A stretch of 64,000 nucleotides of DNA from Calycina herbarum (taxonomy: Eukaryota > Ascomycota > Leotiomycetes > Helotiales > Pezizellaceae), in assembly GCA_001414485.1 (NCBI GenBank), contig LLEY01000022.1, forward strand, positions 954,802-1,018,801, given 5' to 3'. Below, in pieces: positions 1 to 10,029 of the stretch. The translations under genes and the position numbers were made by a program. The notes beneath the pieces are model-generated. The model saw only the letters and a list, made by a program, of their open reading frames with translations. It was not told where the DNA came from and did no database searches. Each line of letters opens with the position of its first letter. Positions within the stretch are counted from its first letter, which is position 1.

Positions 1-265
1 TACAAATCACGTACAAATCGTAATATATAGTCTAGACAGCGTTCTAACAAAACAAGGCATAGGTATCTAAGAAAGGAAAGGTAATATAGAAGGAAGCCTA
101 GAAGTAATAGCACTTAAAGGACTTTAGGATCTTATTATTAGGATTATATTAAAATCACATAACTCTGTCAGCAGACACGTAATAATCGCCTACATCGCCT
201 ACATTACTCGGTTAGCAGGCGATATAAGTAATATAAGGGTTTTAGAGCAATATAAGCAAGGGACG
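1..265. other. AT-rich RIP-mutated transposon DNA
   Basis: No readable gene. The stretch is rich in TpA and poor in CpA/TpG, like the rest of the left 9.8 kb, and is best read as decayed retrotransposon sequence continuing from beyond the window edge. Confidence 0.6.
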
Positions 266-473
266 GAGGTTCTATATATACTAGCACGTCTACCATCTAG
301 ATAGGAGCTTCGTACTCAACTTTAGTTATCAATCTTATCATCTTATTTAACATCTTTAATATAAGTAACGAGTTCACTTCTAAGTAAACAACCTAGCGCA
401 TCTGTACTTCTTTCCTATATACTAACCTTCGAGACTTAGTTATCTTTGTTTAGTTTGTTTAAGTTTCGTTACA
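266..473 (+). repeat. LTR 3' part, plus-oriented copy
   Basis: This segment matches the reverse complement of about 9561-9769 closely. Both include a TATA-like stretch followed by CTAGCACGTCT, a GATAGGAGCTTCGTA block and a terminal TTTAAGTTTCGTTA. It ends in GTTACA here and in GTTATA in the other copy, which fits an LTR end of ...CA with the C lost to RIP in the second copy. The U3-side sequence before 266 does not match well, so this may be a related rather than an identical family member, or a fragment. Confidence 0.6.
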
Positions 474-817
474 TAGGACTGTCTATTATAGTTAACAGAT
501 ATAACAAATAGGATGTAGACTAAGTACTAGCCTCTAGAGGCTATTATAGAAAATTATAATACTAGGTTTAATAGGTATAAAGTAAGCTAGACCCGGCCTA
601 GTACTTAGCTTCTAACTTTATAAGCTGCCTATATAAGCTTTAAGAGTTTTATACTCTAAATCCTTCTCTTCTAAGGCCTTCTAGGTACTTAGTAGAATAG
701 TTATAGAGCTAGGAAGATAGTATAGACGAGCTAGAATATTATAAGAACGAGGATAAATTACCTGTAAGATAGTAGGTTTAGAGCTCGTAGGCGAGCTCTA
801 CTTAAAGGGGGGGGTAA
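474..817 (+). other. Degenerate retrotransposon sequence ending in a polypurine tract
   Basis: No open frame survives. The last bases form a purine run (about 804-817, AAAGGGGGGGG then TAA) directly before an LTR-like TGTTACAG, the arrangement of a polypurine tract before a 3' LTR. It therefore looks like the 3' end of a plus-strand element. Confidence 0.45.
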
Positions 818-1120
818 TGTTACAGACCTGGCCACCGCCGAGCACGTGACTCGCGTACAGCTGCTCGCCGGCGTCTGTAAAGCCTGCTATTCCTAGCCTG
901 GCCTAGAACTATTCCTACCTAGGCTAGGAACTATTTCTATAAATAGAACGACATTCTTATAACTTATCAATTCCTTAGCTATCTCTATATTATAGGACCT
1001 CTAGAAGTCTCCTCTTTCCTTCTCTTCTCTTCTATAGCTTTAGATCTTTAATTAAACTACCTCTTACTTCTCTAATTATCTACTACACCTATATATACTA
1101 TAGATAAGGATAACTACCAG
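818..1120 (+). repeat. Probable 3' LTR (TGTTACAG start)
   Basis: It begins with TGTTACAG just after a G-rich purine tract. It is GC-richer at its start (GAGCACGTGACTCGCG) and contains a TATAAATAG-type promoter-like word near 940. The right end is not exact; minus-strand Gypsy RNase H coding begins immediately to the right, so this LTR marks where another element interrupts that Gypsy. No second copy lies in the window. Confidence 0.45.
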
Positions 1121-1124
1121 AGGG

Positions 1125-3220
1125 CTAGCAGATTAGGTTTGTTATATCCTTCTAATATTTTTGCCTATTTAGCTAATTATCTAGTTATAAGTTCCTTAGT
1201 TGTTATAAATATCCTAAGGTTCTTATAGTCGGATAAAACTATAACTAGGTGTTTTACTAGCTATAAATAAATTCTCTAGTGTTCTAAAGCTAATACTATA
1301 GTAAGCAGTTCCTTATCGAAGATACTATAGTTTTATTATATTAGGTTAAATATTTTAGAATAATATATAATAAGTATAAGTTTTCCTTTATTATTTAGTT
1401 ATAGGTGAATTATATCTACTAATATATCTAAGGCGTCTATTTTAATTATACTTAGTTTTTCTATATTAAAGTTATATAGAATAGGTTTTTCTTTAAACTT
1501 TACTTTAATTCTTTAAAAAGCATCCTTAGCTTATTTATCTTAAATAAATTTAATAGCTTTCTTAACTAGTAACGTTATTAGTTTAGTAATCTTTATATAG
1601 TCTTATATAAACAGATAGTAAAAATTTACAAATCTAAGAAAGGATTATATATCTTTTACGTTCTCTAGTAACTTCTAGTTTAAGATGTCTTAGATCTTTA
1701 CTAAATCTATTTCTATTTTTCCTAAGCTAAATACCTATCCTAGGAAAAGTGTTTAAGTTACTCTAAACTCGTATTTCAAGAGTTTTAACTAAGAGTTTAC
1801 TTTTATAAGTTATTATAAAACTTCTTTAATATATCTTTTATATTCTTCTTCTTTTTCTAAGAAGATTAAGATATTATCTAAGTAATAAATTACTATTACC
1901 TCTAGAAGATCTCTTAAAATATTATTATTTTATCTCTAATATATAGCTAGTATATTATAGAGTCTAAATAGTATAACTGTGTATTTATAAAGGCCTAATA
2001 GTAAGGTAAATACCGTCTTCTATTCGTCTCTAACTTTTATTTATATAAGTTTATAAGCGTTTTATTAATCTAGTTTTATAAATCGTACTACCTTACTTAA
2101 CTTATCTTATAAATATTAGCTAGGTAGTAGTAGATAAGCGTTCTTAACTATAGCGTAATTTACTTCTTAGTAATTAATATATACTCTTCTATCTAGGTCG
2201 TCTTTTTTCTTAATAATAAGTATATTTAAGGTAATTAGTAACTCCGATTTTCTAATATATCCCTTCTTAATACCTTCTTTTATATAACTTTCTATCCTTT
2301 ATAGGCTTTTCTAGTTATATAACCGAAGCTTCTACTATAAGAGGTAATAACTCTCTTTTAATTTAATCTTATAATCTTATAAGCGATGTTCTAGTAAGGC
2401 TTATAAGTTTTCTAAGTTTTTAAATAAAGCTCTAAATTCTCTATACTATATAGATATCTTATTATCAGCTTTCTTACTAGTCTGTAGAGGACCTTAGGCA
2501 AGGTGTTCTAGCGTCTTAGAAGAGGTAGTACTAACCTTATTCTAGTCTTATAGTTATAATTATAATCCTATATAATTGTATTAACTAAAGGTTATTATTT
2601 ATACCTTCTAATCGATATCTAGATTATGTTTCTTAATCTATAGTATACTAAGTATTACCTCCTTACTTCTTATTTTAATAATATCGAATTATATATTTAA
2701 ATAGTATCTTTCGATATTAACTTTTATTAGAATAGTTTACTAATTAATAATCCTATTCTAGTAAGTAACATCTGTTCTATTAACTACCTCTAGATAGTAT
2801 AGTTTTATTTTCTTAATTAGAACGTTTAGCTTTCTTAAAGCTGTTAAAGAGAGGAAATTACCCGTTGCTCTTAAGTTAATTATAACTCGAAGTTCCTTTT
2901 CCTTTATCTTTGTAGTTATAATTAACTGACTTTCTCTAGAGGTAGTACTTAGCTCTCTAACTGTTAGTTAGTAGAGTTCTCTCTATACTAACTCTGTTTC
3001 TTAGTCTATGTTATATTTGTTTATCTCTTAGAAGATTATACTAAATAATTTTCTACTTTTCGATTCTTAAAATATTACTCTAACTTTTTCGACTAAAGCG
3101 ACTATAGTATACTAGCCTTCTATTTCTAGTATAGCTTCCTTGTTATTAGGTAGAGTACTTAAAAAACTAGGTTTAGAGCGTCTTATAAAGTCGTTAGAAC
3201 CCTGCTATTGCTATAAGCTA
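1125..3220 (-). pseudogene. Gypsy pol remnant (RT and RNase H), left half of split element
   Basis: Read on the minus strand, this contains a Ty3/Gypsy reverse transcriptase and RNase H with many RIP-type stops. Near 2290 there is KKGYIRKSE, then IIKKKDD (about 2200), and at about 1880 YYLDNILIF, which is the YLDDILIF catalytic box with one D changed to N. RNase H follows, ending near 1140 with LSDYKNL...FITTKELITR (family LSDHKNLRYFMTTK). The integrase should follow further left but is cut off by the LTR-like block at 818-1120. The gag half of the same element lies at 7973-9526, beyond the inserted inner element. Dead gene. Confidence 0.75.
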
Positions 3221-3225
3221 GTTTC
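3221..3225. repeat. Target-site duplication, left copy (GTTTC)
   Basis: GTTTC lies directly before the 5' LTR at 3226 and again directly after the 3' LTR at 7968-7972. A 5-bp duplication is the usual size for Ty3/Gypsy integration, and it fixes the LTR borders on both sides. Confidence 0.85.
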
Positions 3226-3466
3226 TATTAAGGGTTACACCCGTGGAATAAGTCTCGGAGTACTCCAGCGACGTATTCACGTAACCTCGCTTAGCAACGT
3301 ATAGACGTAACAGAACCTTCGAGAATACTCTTAGTAGAACCCTCTAGAAAGAGCTAACTAAGTATATAAGTTAGTAAGGACTCTGGCTTAGAAAGGACAA
3401 TCGAATCTTCTTATATATAGATACCTCTGTAGTTTAATTTATTAGCATTTACTATAAGTTCTAATA
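3226..3466 (+). repeat. 5' LTR of inner Gypsy element (241 bp)
   Basis: It aligns over its whole 241 bp with 7727-7967. About 17 differences are visible, all transitions, most of them C/T or G/A at CpA/TpG positions. The left end reads TATTAAGGG where the ancestral LTR probably read TGTCAAGGG: the TG became TA, the RIP product. The right end reads ...CTAATA where the partner reads ...CTAACA. This copy carries more of the T/A states than the 3' LTR. Confidence 0.88.
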
Positions 3467-3487
3467 TTAGATTCGATTTAAAAACAA

Positions 3488-3748
3488 CGGGCCTTCATAG
3501 TAACACTAGAACATATTAGGCTATTTTAGTAACACTGGAACACATCGGGCTATTTTAGCAATATTAGAACACAACGGGCCTTTATAGTAACACTGGAACA
3601 TATCGGGCTATTTTAGTAACACTAGAACTCAAGAGCCTTTATAGTAATACTAGAATACATCGGGCTATTTTAGTAACACTAGAACACATCGGGCTATTTA
3701 CAGCAACACTGGAACTTACGGGCTATTTCACGGTATTTATAGAACTCA
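3488..3748 (+). repeat. 29-bp tandem repeat in the leader of the inner Gypsy (about 9 units)
   Basis: Nine head-to-tail units of 28-30 bp start at 3488, 3517, 3546, 3575, 3604, 3633, 3661, 3690 and 3719. The unit begins CGGGCTATTTTAGTAACACT and continues with A/G-GAACACAT; the later units drift. The array sits between the 5' LTR and the gag-like coding region, so it would be in the transcribed leader. Alternate units share CTTTATAG versus TATTTTAG, hinting at a 58-bp higher-order period. Confidence 0.85.
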
Positions 3749-3769
3749 CGGATAATAGGAGAACTATAA

Positions 3770-6700
3770 GAAGGCAGTATACTGAATCAGCTATCTGCCT
3801 AGTTCTTATAGTATGTTTAAGAGTAGTAGAATCAGTTAATATCTACCTAAGAGAACGATTGTCTATAGATTACGAACGAGTAAAAGAAAGATAAGAAAGC
3901 TCGCTTATAGATAGTCTATAACGATAATAAACCTAGGAAATCTCTTCCTCTGCTACTAGAATTCTATAGAGACTCGGATAAGCTAGAAGCTTGGTTATAA
4001 TAAGCACGAGCTAAAATCGAAGTCGACTACTATAGATATACTAAATATATTAAGTTTTAGGTACTTAACAGATCTCTATAAGGTAAGGCGCTCTATAGAA
4101 TAGAAGTATAGGTACGGGAACAGAGTAAGCCAGAGCTAGCTAATAGTAGTAATTTCTTAGATTAAGTAGAGTTTATGTTTAGAGACTTATAAGCTAAGGA
4201 AAGAGTATAACGAAAGCTAGAATCCTTCTACTAGGGCTTAAGACTATTCCTAGAGGTCTTTATAGAATAGTAAGCCCTGCTTATAAAGTCTAGAGGAGGA
4301 TCTTAGCTAGACGACGTAAAGAAGGTGTCTCTTAACCGAATCCTTAGTAACGAGTTAGTTAAGACGATGATTATAGTTCCTTCTTAACCTAACTTCGAGT
4401 CTTACTACTCTATTATTAAAGAAATAGACGACTGCTTAAGAGCTTATAAAGCTCGAATATTAAGATCTAGGGTCTAGACTCTCTTAGAAATACTACGGAC
4501 CTCTTAGAAACGCTCGATAGATACTATATAGTAGGTAACGAGTGGTAATATTATTAACAGACCGAAAGTCACTTATAAGGCATCTATAGAGAGTATAGAT
4601 TAGGAACTAGCACCTACTAAAGTCTTAACAACTAGTACTAAGCGTACTAAATAGGTGTTCTAGGAAGAACGAAGCAACTGTGCTTATACTAGTCGCTGTC
4701 TTCGCTATAGAGCTACTGGTTATTTTATTTAAGAATGTCTATATAGACTACTAAGGCGACCTATAACAGCGGATTCAGTCTATAAATAGAAGGCAGAGGT
4801 TAAGGAAGTAGTACTAGAATTAGAAGAAGAAGACGGTGATGTCTCCTCGGATTCGGAAAACTAGTAGCTCTTGTTAGAAAGCGTAGGTAGAGGTAACGAA
4901 GAGAGTTGTTAGTAATAGATACTTAGAGATATTTTAAGTAGGAATATATAAACGAAAAACCTCTTCTTATATCAGCTTTAGTAAATAAGATAGCTACTTT
5001 ATAAGCCTTAGTAGATTTAAGGTATTTAGTCTATAGAATTATTTTAGACTGTTTTGTCTATTATTATTAGCTCTCTTACGTATAAATTATACTAAGGCAT
5101 TTATAGTCAGTAGAAGGAGTATTAGAGGATACTATATCCTAAGTAGTATCTTTTAGTATAGATATTAGAGGCTACTAGCAGAAACGGGTTTATACTTACG
5201 TAGTCTCTAAGATTAAGAGCTATAAAATAATTCTAGGAAAATCTTAGTTAAGGAGAGAGCGAGCTTTACTTAACACTACTAAGGGATGCTTGCTCTTCTA
5301 AGACTCTAGGTTAGAAGTTTATAGTAAGCTAGAAAAGTCTTACTCTTATAAGTAAGTAAGCGCGGCCGTCTTCTACTTTCTTATAGATTATAAACATAAG
5401 CTATAAGTTTTCTTAGCTAGCCTTATAGATATTAGTAAAGCGTTAGTAGAGAAGAAGTATATAGACCTGTAGATAAAGCTACCTAGCTAGATTAGTCTAG
5501 AATTCTACCTAGCTTTTAATAGAAAAGAAGTAAATAAGTTACTAATATACTAATAAGGAATTAATTATAGTATTAAGCTTTTATAGACGGACAGCGGATC
5601 TAAGAAGACAGTCCTATAGAGGCTACTCTATAATATGTTATAAGACGAGCTGTTAGTGCTCTATAAAACCCTAATAGAGCTACTAGACAAGGAATTCATT
5701 TAAGTAAGTAACTCTTTAGTAGCTGTGCTAGTACTCTTTATACAGAAGCTAGGAGGGGGCCTACGGTTCTGTTATAACTACTAGGCACTAAATAAGTTAA
5801 CTTATAAGGACTGCTATCTATTACCCTTAATCTAAGAGACACTTAACTAGATTAGAAAAGCAAAGTAGTTTATAAAAATAGATGTTATTACTATGTTTTA
5901 TAAGATACGAATTAAGAAGGGAGACGAGTGGAAAACGGCTTTCTAGACACGCTTTAGGCTTTTTAAATAGCTTATTACCTCTTTTAGGCTTGTAAATACT
6001 CCTAGCACTTTCTAGTAGTATATTAATTATATACTTTAAGAGTTCTTAGACGACTTTGTCTTAGTATATATCGACGATGTCTTAGTCTTTATAGACAGTA
6101 CCTATAACTAGTATTATAAGCATGTCTATAAAGTAATATAAAGGCTTTAAGATACTAGGCTATAGCTTAATATTAATAAGTACGAATTTAAAGTATAGTC
6201 TACAAAGTACCTTAGGTTTATTATAGAAGTAGGGAAAGGTTTATAGATAGACCTAGCTAAAATATAGGCTATTATAGATTAGAAAGCACTAATAATAGTA
6301 AAAGGCGTCCTTAGCTTCCTAGGATTTACGAATTTCTATCGACGGTTTATGAAAGACTTTTTACAGATTATAGCTCCTCTTTATAAACTTGTTAAAAAGG
6401 ATATATCCTTCTAATAGATAGACGAAGCGAATAGAGCCTTTGAACAGTTAAAGCAGGCCTTTATAGAGGCCCTAGTACTAGCTTAGTTTAACCTAGATTA
6501 TAAGACAGTCCTAGAGATAGACTCCTCTAGATATTACTTAGGAGGCGTGCTCTCTTAAGTAAAGAATAGCGTCTTATAGCCCGTAGCCTTCTTCTTAAAG
6601 AAACATACACCTGCTGAATATAATTACCCGATATATAACAAAGAGTTGTTAGCTATTATTCGTTGCTTTAAGGAATAGGAAGCGGAGTTAAAAAGTGTTA

Positions 6701-7570
6701 GGCAGTTTATAGTACTTATAAATTATAAGAATCTTAAGTACTTTACAACGGTCTATAAACTGTCTAAAAGACAAATATAGTAGTAGTTAATACTTAGTAA
6801 GTTTAATCTAATTATCTAATACCGCCTAGACAAAGAGAGAGGACTGCTAGATATACTAATAAGGAGGAACCAGGACCTCCTAGAGAAGGGAGATAAACGC
6901 CTTAATTATAGAATAGTATAATTAATTCTAGACAGAATGATTTAAGGAAATACTATATAGCTAGCACTAGTATTAGTAAACAGGAGGAATTAAGTAAGCG
7001 ACGTAGCAACATAGCAAGCGTTTATAGACCAACTATAGAACCTCTAGGAAGAGGGAAAGGTATAGGATAAGGACTTCAGACGTCTTATAGACACTGTCTA
7101 CTAAGGAGATAGAGTATTTCTAGTAGACCTCGCTTCTTTAGTTAAAGTCTCTATCTCTAACTACTTAGTTAATAAGAATAGTAATTTACAGTTTAAGAGC
7201 AGACTATAGGTCCTCGATTATAAGCTACTATAGACTACAATTATATAAGAACTCTATGATTCTACACTTACGGGCTATCCTAGTAAGAATAGGATAATTA
7301 TAATAGTCTTAAAAGAGTTCTTCTAGCTAAACCTACAAACTATAGTTAAGTAGTTTGTCTATAACTATAGAGTTTATAGACATACTAAGGTTTAAAGGGA
7401 TTATAAACAAGGCCTGCTTCGTCTATTACCAATTCCTAAACAGTAATAGCAGGAGATCTCTATCGACTTTATTAGGCTACTACCTATAAGTAAAGGCTCT
7501 AATATAATAGCAGTGTTTACAGACCGTTTAAGCAAAGAGGTGCTATAATACTCATTCATAGAACAAGTGG
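3770..7570 (+). pseudogene. Gag-Pol of inner Ty3/Gypsy retrotransposon, RIP-inactivated
   Basis: Plus-strand frames, read through TAG/TAA stops, give a Gypsy gag-pol in the usual order. Gag is near 3930-4900, with a zinc-knuckle relic CLRYRATGYFI at about 4700 (family CxxC...H...C, Cys and His changed to Tyr). A protease relic ALVDLRY lies near 5010. Reverse transcriptase spans about 5690-6200, with IKKGDEWKTAF and an intact YIDDVLVF box at 6067-6090. RNase H is near 6450-6770 ([27 protein letters not shown]), and an integrase zinc-binding/core relic lies near 7080-7560. The integrase core stops early, so the C-terminal part is deleted. Numerous in-frame stops make it non-functional. Confidence 0.85.
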
Positions 7571-7726
7571 TATACGGGTTTTATAAAGCCTGTCAAAGAA
7601 TACCGAAGCAATAGCAATGGCAATAGCAGAAGCTAAGGCAATATCGAAGGATAGATGATTTGCTGAGGAATTTTTTGCCGGGGGGGGATTAATAACACCT
7701 ACCTTCAAGAGTAGGAAGGGGGGTAA
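7571..7726 (+). other. 3' end of inner Gypsy with polypurine tract
   Basis: Short non-coding segment between the truncated integrase and the 3' LTR. It ends in a purine run (GTAGGAAGGGGGG, about 7711-7723) right before the LTR, the expected minus-strand polypurine primer tract has this position. Unlike the rest of the element it keeps many CpA dinucleotides (AGCAATAGCAATGGCAATAG near 7610), so it escaped heavy RIP. Confidence 0.6.
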
Positions 7727-7967
7727 TATCAAGGGTTACATCTGTAGAATAAGTCTCGGAGTACTCCAGCGACGTATTCACGTAACCTCGCTTAGCAACG
7801 TATAGACGTAACGGAACCTTCGAGAATACTCTTAGCAGAACCCTCTAGAAAGAGCTAACTAAGTATATAAGTTAGCAAGGACTCTGGCTTAGAAAGGACA
7901 ATCGAATCTTCTTATACATAGACACCTCTATAGTTCAATTCATCAGCATTTGCTACAAGTCCTAACA
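7727..7967 (+). repeat. 3' LTR of inner Gypsy element (241 bp)
   Basis: Partner of 3226-3466. It starts TATCAAGGG after the polypurine tract and ends CTAACA, followed at once by the GTTTC target duplication. It preserves more CpA positions than the 5' copy, so it is closer to the original LTR. Confidence 0.88.
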
Positions 7968-7972
7968 GTTTC
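7968..7972. repeat. Target-site duplication, right copy (GTTTC)
   Basis: Second copy of the 5-bp duplication that brackets the inner Gypsy element; see the left copy at 3221-3225. Confidence 0.85.
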
Positions 7973-9526
7973 TTCTTAAAGATCTACGACTATCTAAATA
8001 TCTCCTATCTTAGGTGTTCTAGATAGTTTGCTAGATACTGCTTATTCTAGTCTAGGTTCTTTAAATTTAATAGTTTCCCTTCTAGTAATAAGGCTTACTA
8101 ATGTTATTCTGTTCTACTTATTCTAAACTATTTTATAGGTAGTTAAAATAGTAGAGTTAATTCTTTAAGTAGAATATAAGCTTTAGAAATTAGGTTTCTA
8201 GTATTCTATATATACCTATCTATTCCCTCTCTTAAAGGTTCTAATAAATGCCTATATCTCGCCTTGTTTAAGCTTATATATTCTTAGATTTATTTCTAAT
8301 AAATTAGTTACTAATTCTAATAACTCTAATAAACTTGTTATTAGTAGTGATTCGTACTCTACTTAAAGAGGGAATCTATATTCTATTTCTAATCGTATAT
8401 TATAATATTCTTTAAAAAGTAGATTTCTACTATTATTAGTATCTTATACCTTACTATCTTAGAGTTCGATTCCTTTATTTAGTTATAGATATATAGCGCC
8501 TGTTAATATATCTAAAGCATCTGTTTTAATCTATATACTATATCCTCTAGCCTCGAGTTCTTCGTTTGTAAGTTCTATTCTTTCTAGTAAAGCTACTTCT
8601 TTTTAGATAGTAGCGTTTACTTATTTCCCTTTAGAGTCTTTCTTCTTACTATACTCATTTGCTCTATAGCTAGAGAGGCTATAGTTATAACATAAGTTCT
8701 ACTTACGACGACGATCTCGCTCTTTCTAAGAAAGTCCTTTCTTTAGTAGGTCTCTATCTTAAGTTCCTTTTCCTAGGACCTAACGCTTCTAAGTAGCGTT
8801 AACTTCTATAGGATCTCTATAGTCTTTTTTCCTACCCTTTCTTTAATATCGATGTCTATAACTACCTTTCTTCTCTAGACTTCTCTTATAATTCCGATTA
8901 TCGATTTTAATTATATTATTAGTTAATTTGTCAAGTATGTCTAAGAAGTTATCCCTAGCTAATTTATTCTTAACACTATCCTTTAATCCTCTATAGTACT
9001 ACTTATATAGGGCTTTATCGTTCTAGCTAAGACGTATAGAGTATTATTAGAATATTAACGTATACTTAGCTACTAACCTCTTTTATTAGAGGTTATATAA
9101 AGCTTATACTACTTTTTTCTTTAAATCTATATCTATAAACACTTAGTTAATTCCTTTCTTAAATCTAGCAACGGTTAAAAACAATCCTTAAATACTCTTA
9201 CTTATAAGGTTTAATACTCTTCTATTTATTATTTTATTCTTCTAAAAATCCTCTAAATATAGCTCTATCTAGTTATATACTACTCTCTTAAGATAGGTAG
9301 TAAGCTATATAACTTAATCAGTTTTATAAGTAAACTATATTAAATAAAAGTTTAAGTATATTAAAGCTTTTATAATAAACTTAGTAAGTTTCTTTAGAGA
9401 GCTGTCAAACGTTTTAGGTACTAGCAGCTTCACTTCCTCCCTAAGAGTAGTAACTAGCACTACTGGTATTATTAGCGCTAGAGGCGGTGTAGAGGTCGAA
9501 CTCGAGGATAGCGTAGTTTTCGACAT
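7973..9526 (-). pseudogene. Gypsy gag remnant, right half of split element
   Basis: Minus-strand coding starting at 9526. The first 63 residues are still open and look like a Ty3/Gypsy gag N-terminus: a Ser/Thr/Pro-rich start, then LREEVKLLVPKTFDSSLKKL (family pattern with VPxxFDG). Further along, near 8660-8700, LCYNYSLSSYRANEY is a zinc-knuckle relic with a Cys and a His turned into Tyr and Ser. Stops are frequent. The frame continues across the inserted inner element into the RT half at 1125-3220. Confidence 0.75.
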
Positions 9527-9560
9527 TATATTAGTAGTACTTCTAAGTAGGTACTTAAAG

Positions 9561-10022
9561 TATAACGAAACTTAAACGAACTTAAACAAAGATAACTAAG
9601 TCTCGAAGGTTAGTATATAGGTAAGAAGTATAGACGCGATAGGTTGTTCACTTAGAAGTAAACTCGTTACTTATATTAAAGATATTAAATAAGATAATAA
9701 GATTAATAACTAAAGTTAAGTACGAAGCTCCTATCTAATAACAGACGTGCTAGTCTTATATAGAACCTTCGTTTATATTAGAGTCCTCCTTAGCAGGAGT
9801 CCCGAAGATGGAGTCCGACTCTATTTTCAGGGCTCCTCAAAACTAGACTCTATCACCTAACTGCTCCTAACCGAGTCACGTGATATAACTGTAATGAGAT
9901 CCTAGGATTGTATGTCCTACTACATCTAATCCTTTCTTCCTTCTAGGGTTACAATAGTGCTCGTCCTGTCAGGGCGTCGCCTGGACTTCACTTCGTCACG
10001 TGCTGACACGTGATTCGTGACA
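9561..10022 (-). repeat. 5' LTR of the minus-strand Gypsy (about 462 bp)
   Basis: On the minus strand the segment starts TGTCACGAATCACG at 10022 and ends ...CGTTATA at 9561 (CGTTACA in the related copy at 266-473), about 35 bp upstream of the gag start at 9526. It contains several CACGTG words and a TATATAAG box near 9757. Its left edge abuts the broken Copia coding region, so this is where the Gypsy entered the Copia element. Confidence 0.6.
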
Positions 10023-10029
10023 CTAAGTC

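Noticed and set aside
3488..3748. Regular 29-bp units that might suggest a CRISPR array
   Set aside because: Units are contiguous without unique spacers, and the locus is a retrotransposon leader in a eukaryote.
9335..9526. 63-residue stand-alone small protein
   Set aside because: It is the surviving N-terminus of a Gypsy gag, followed by more gag in the same frame with stops.
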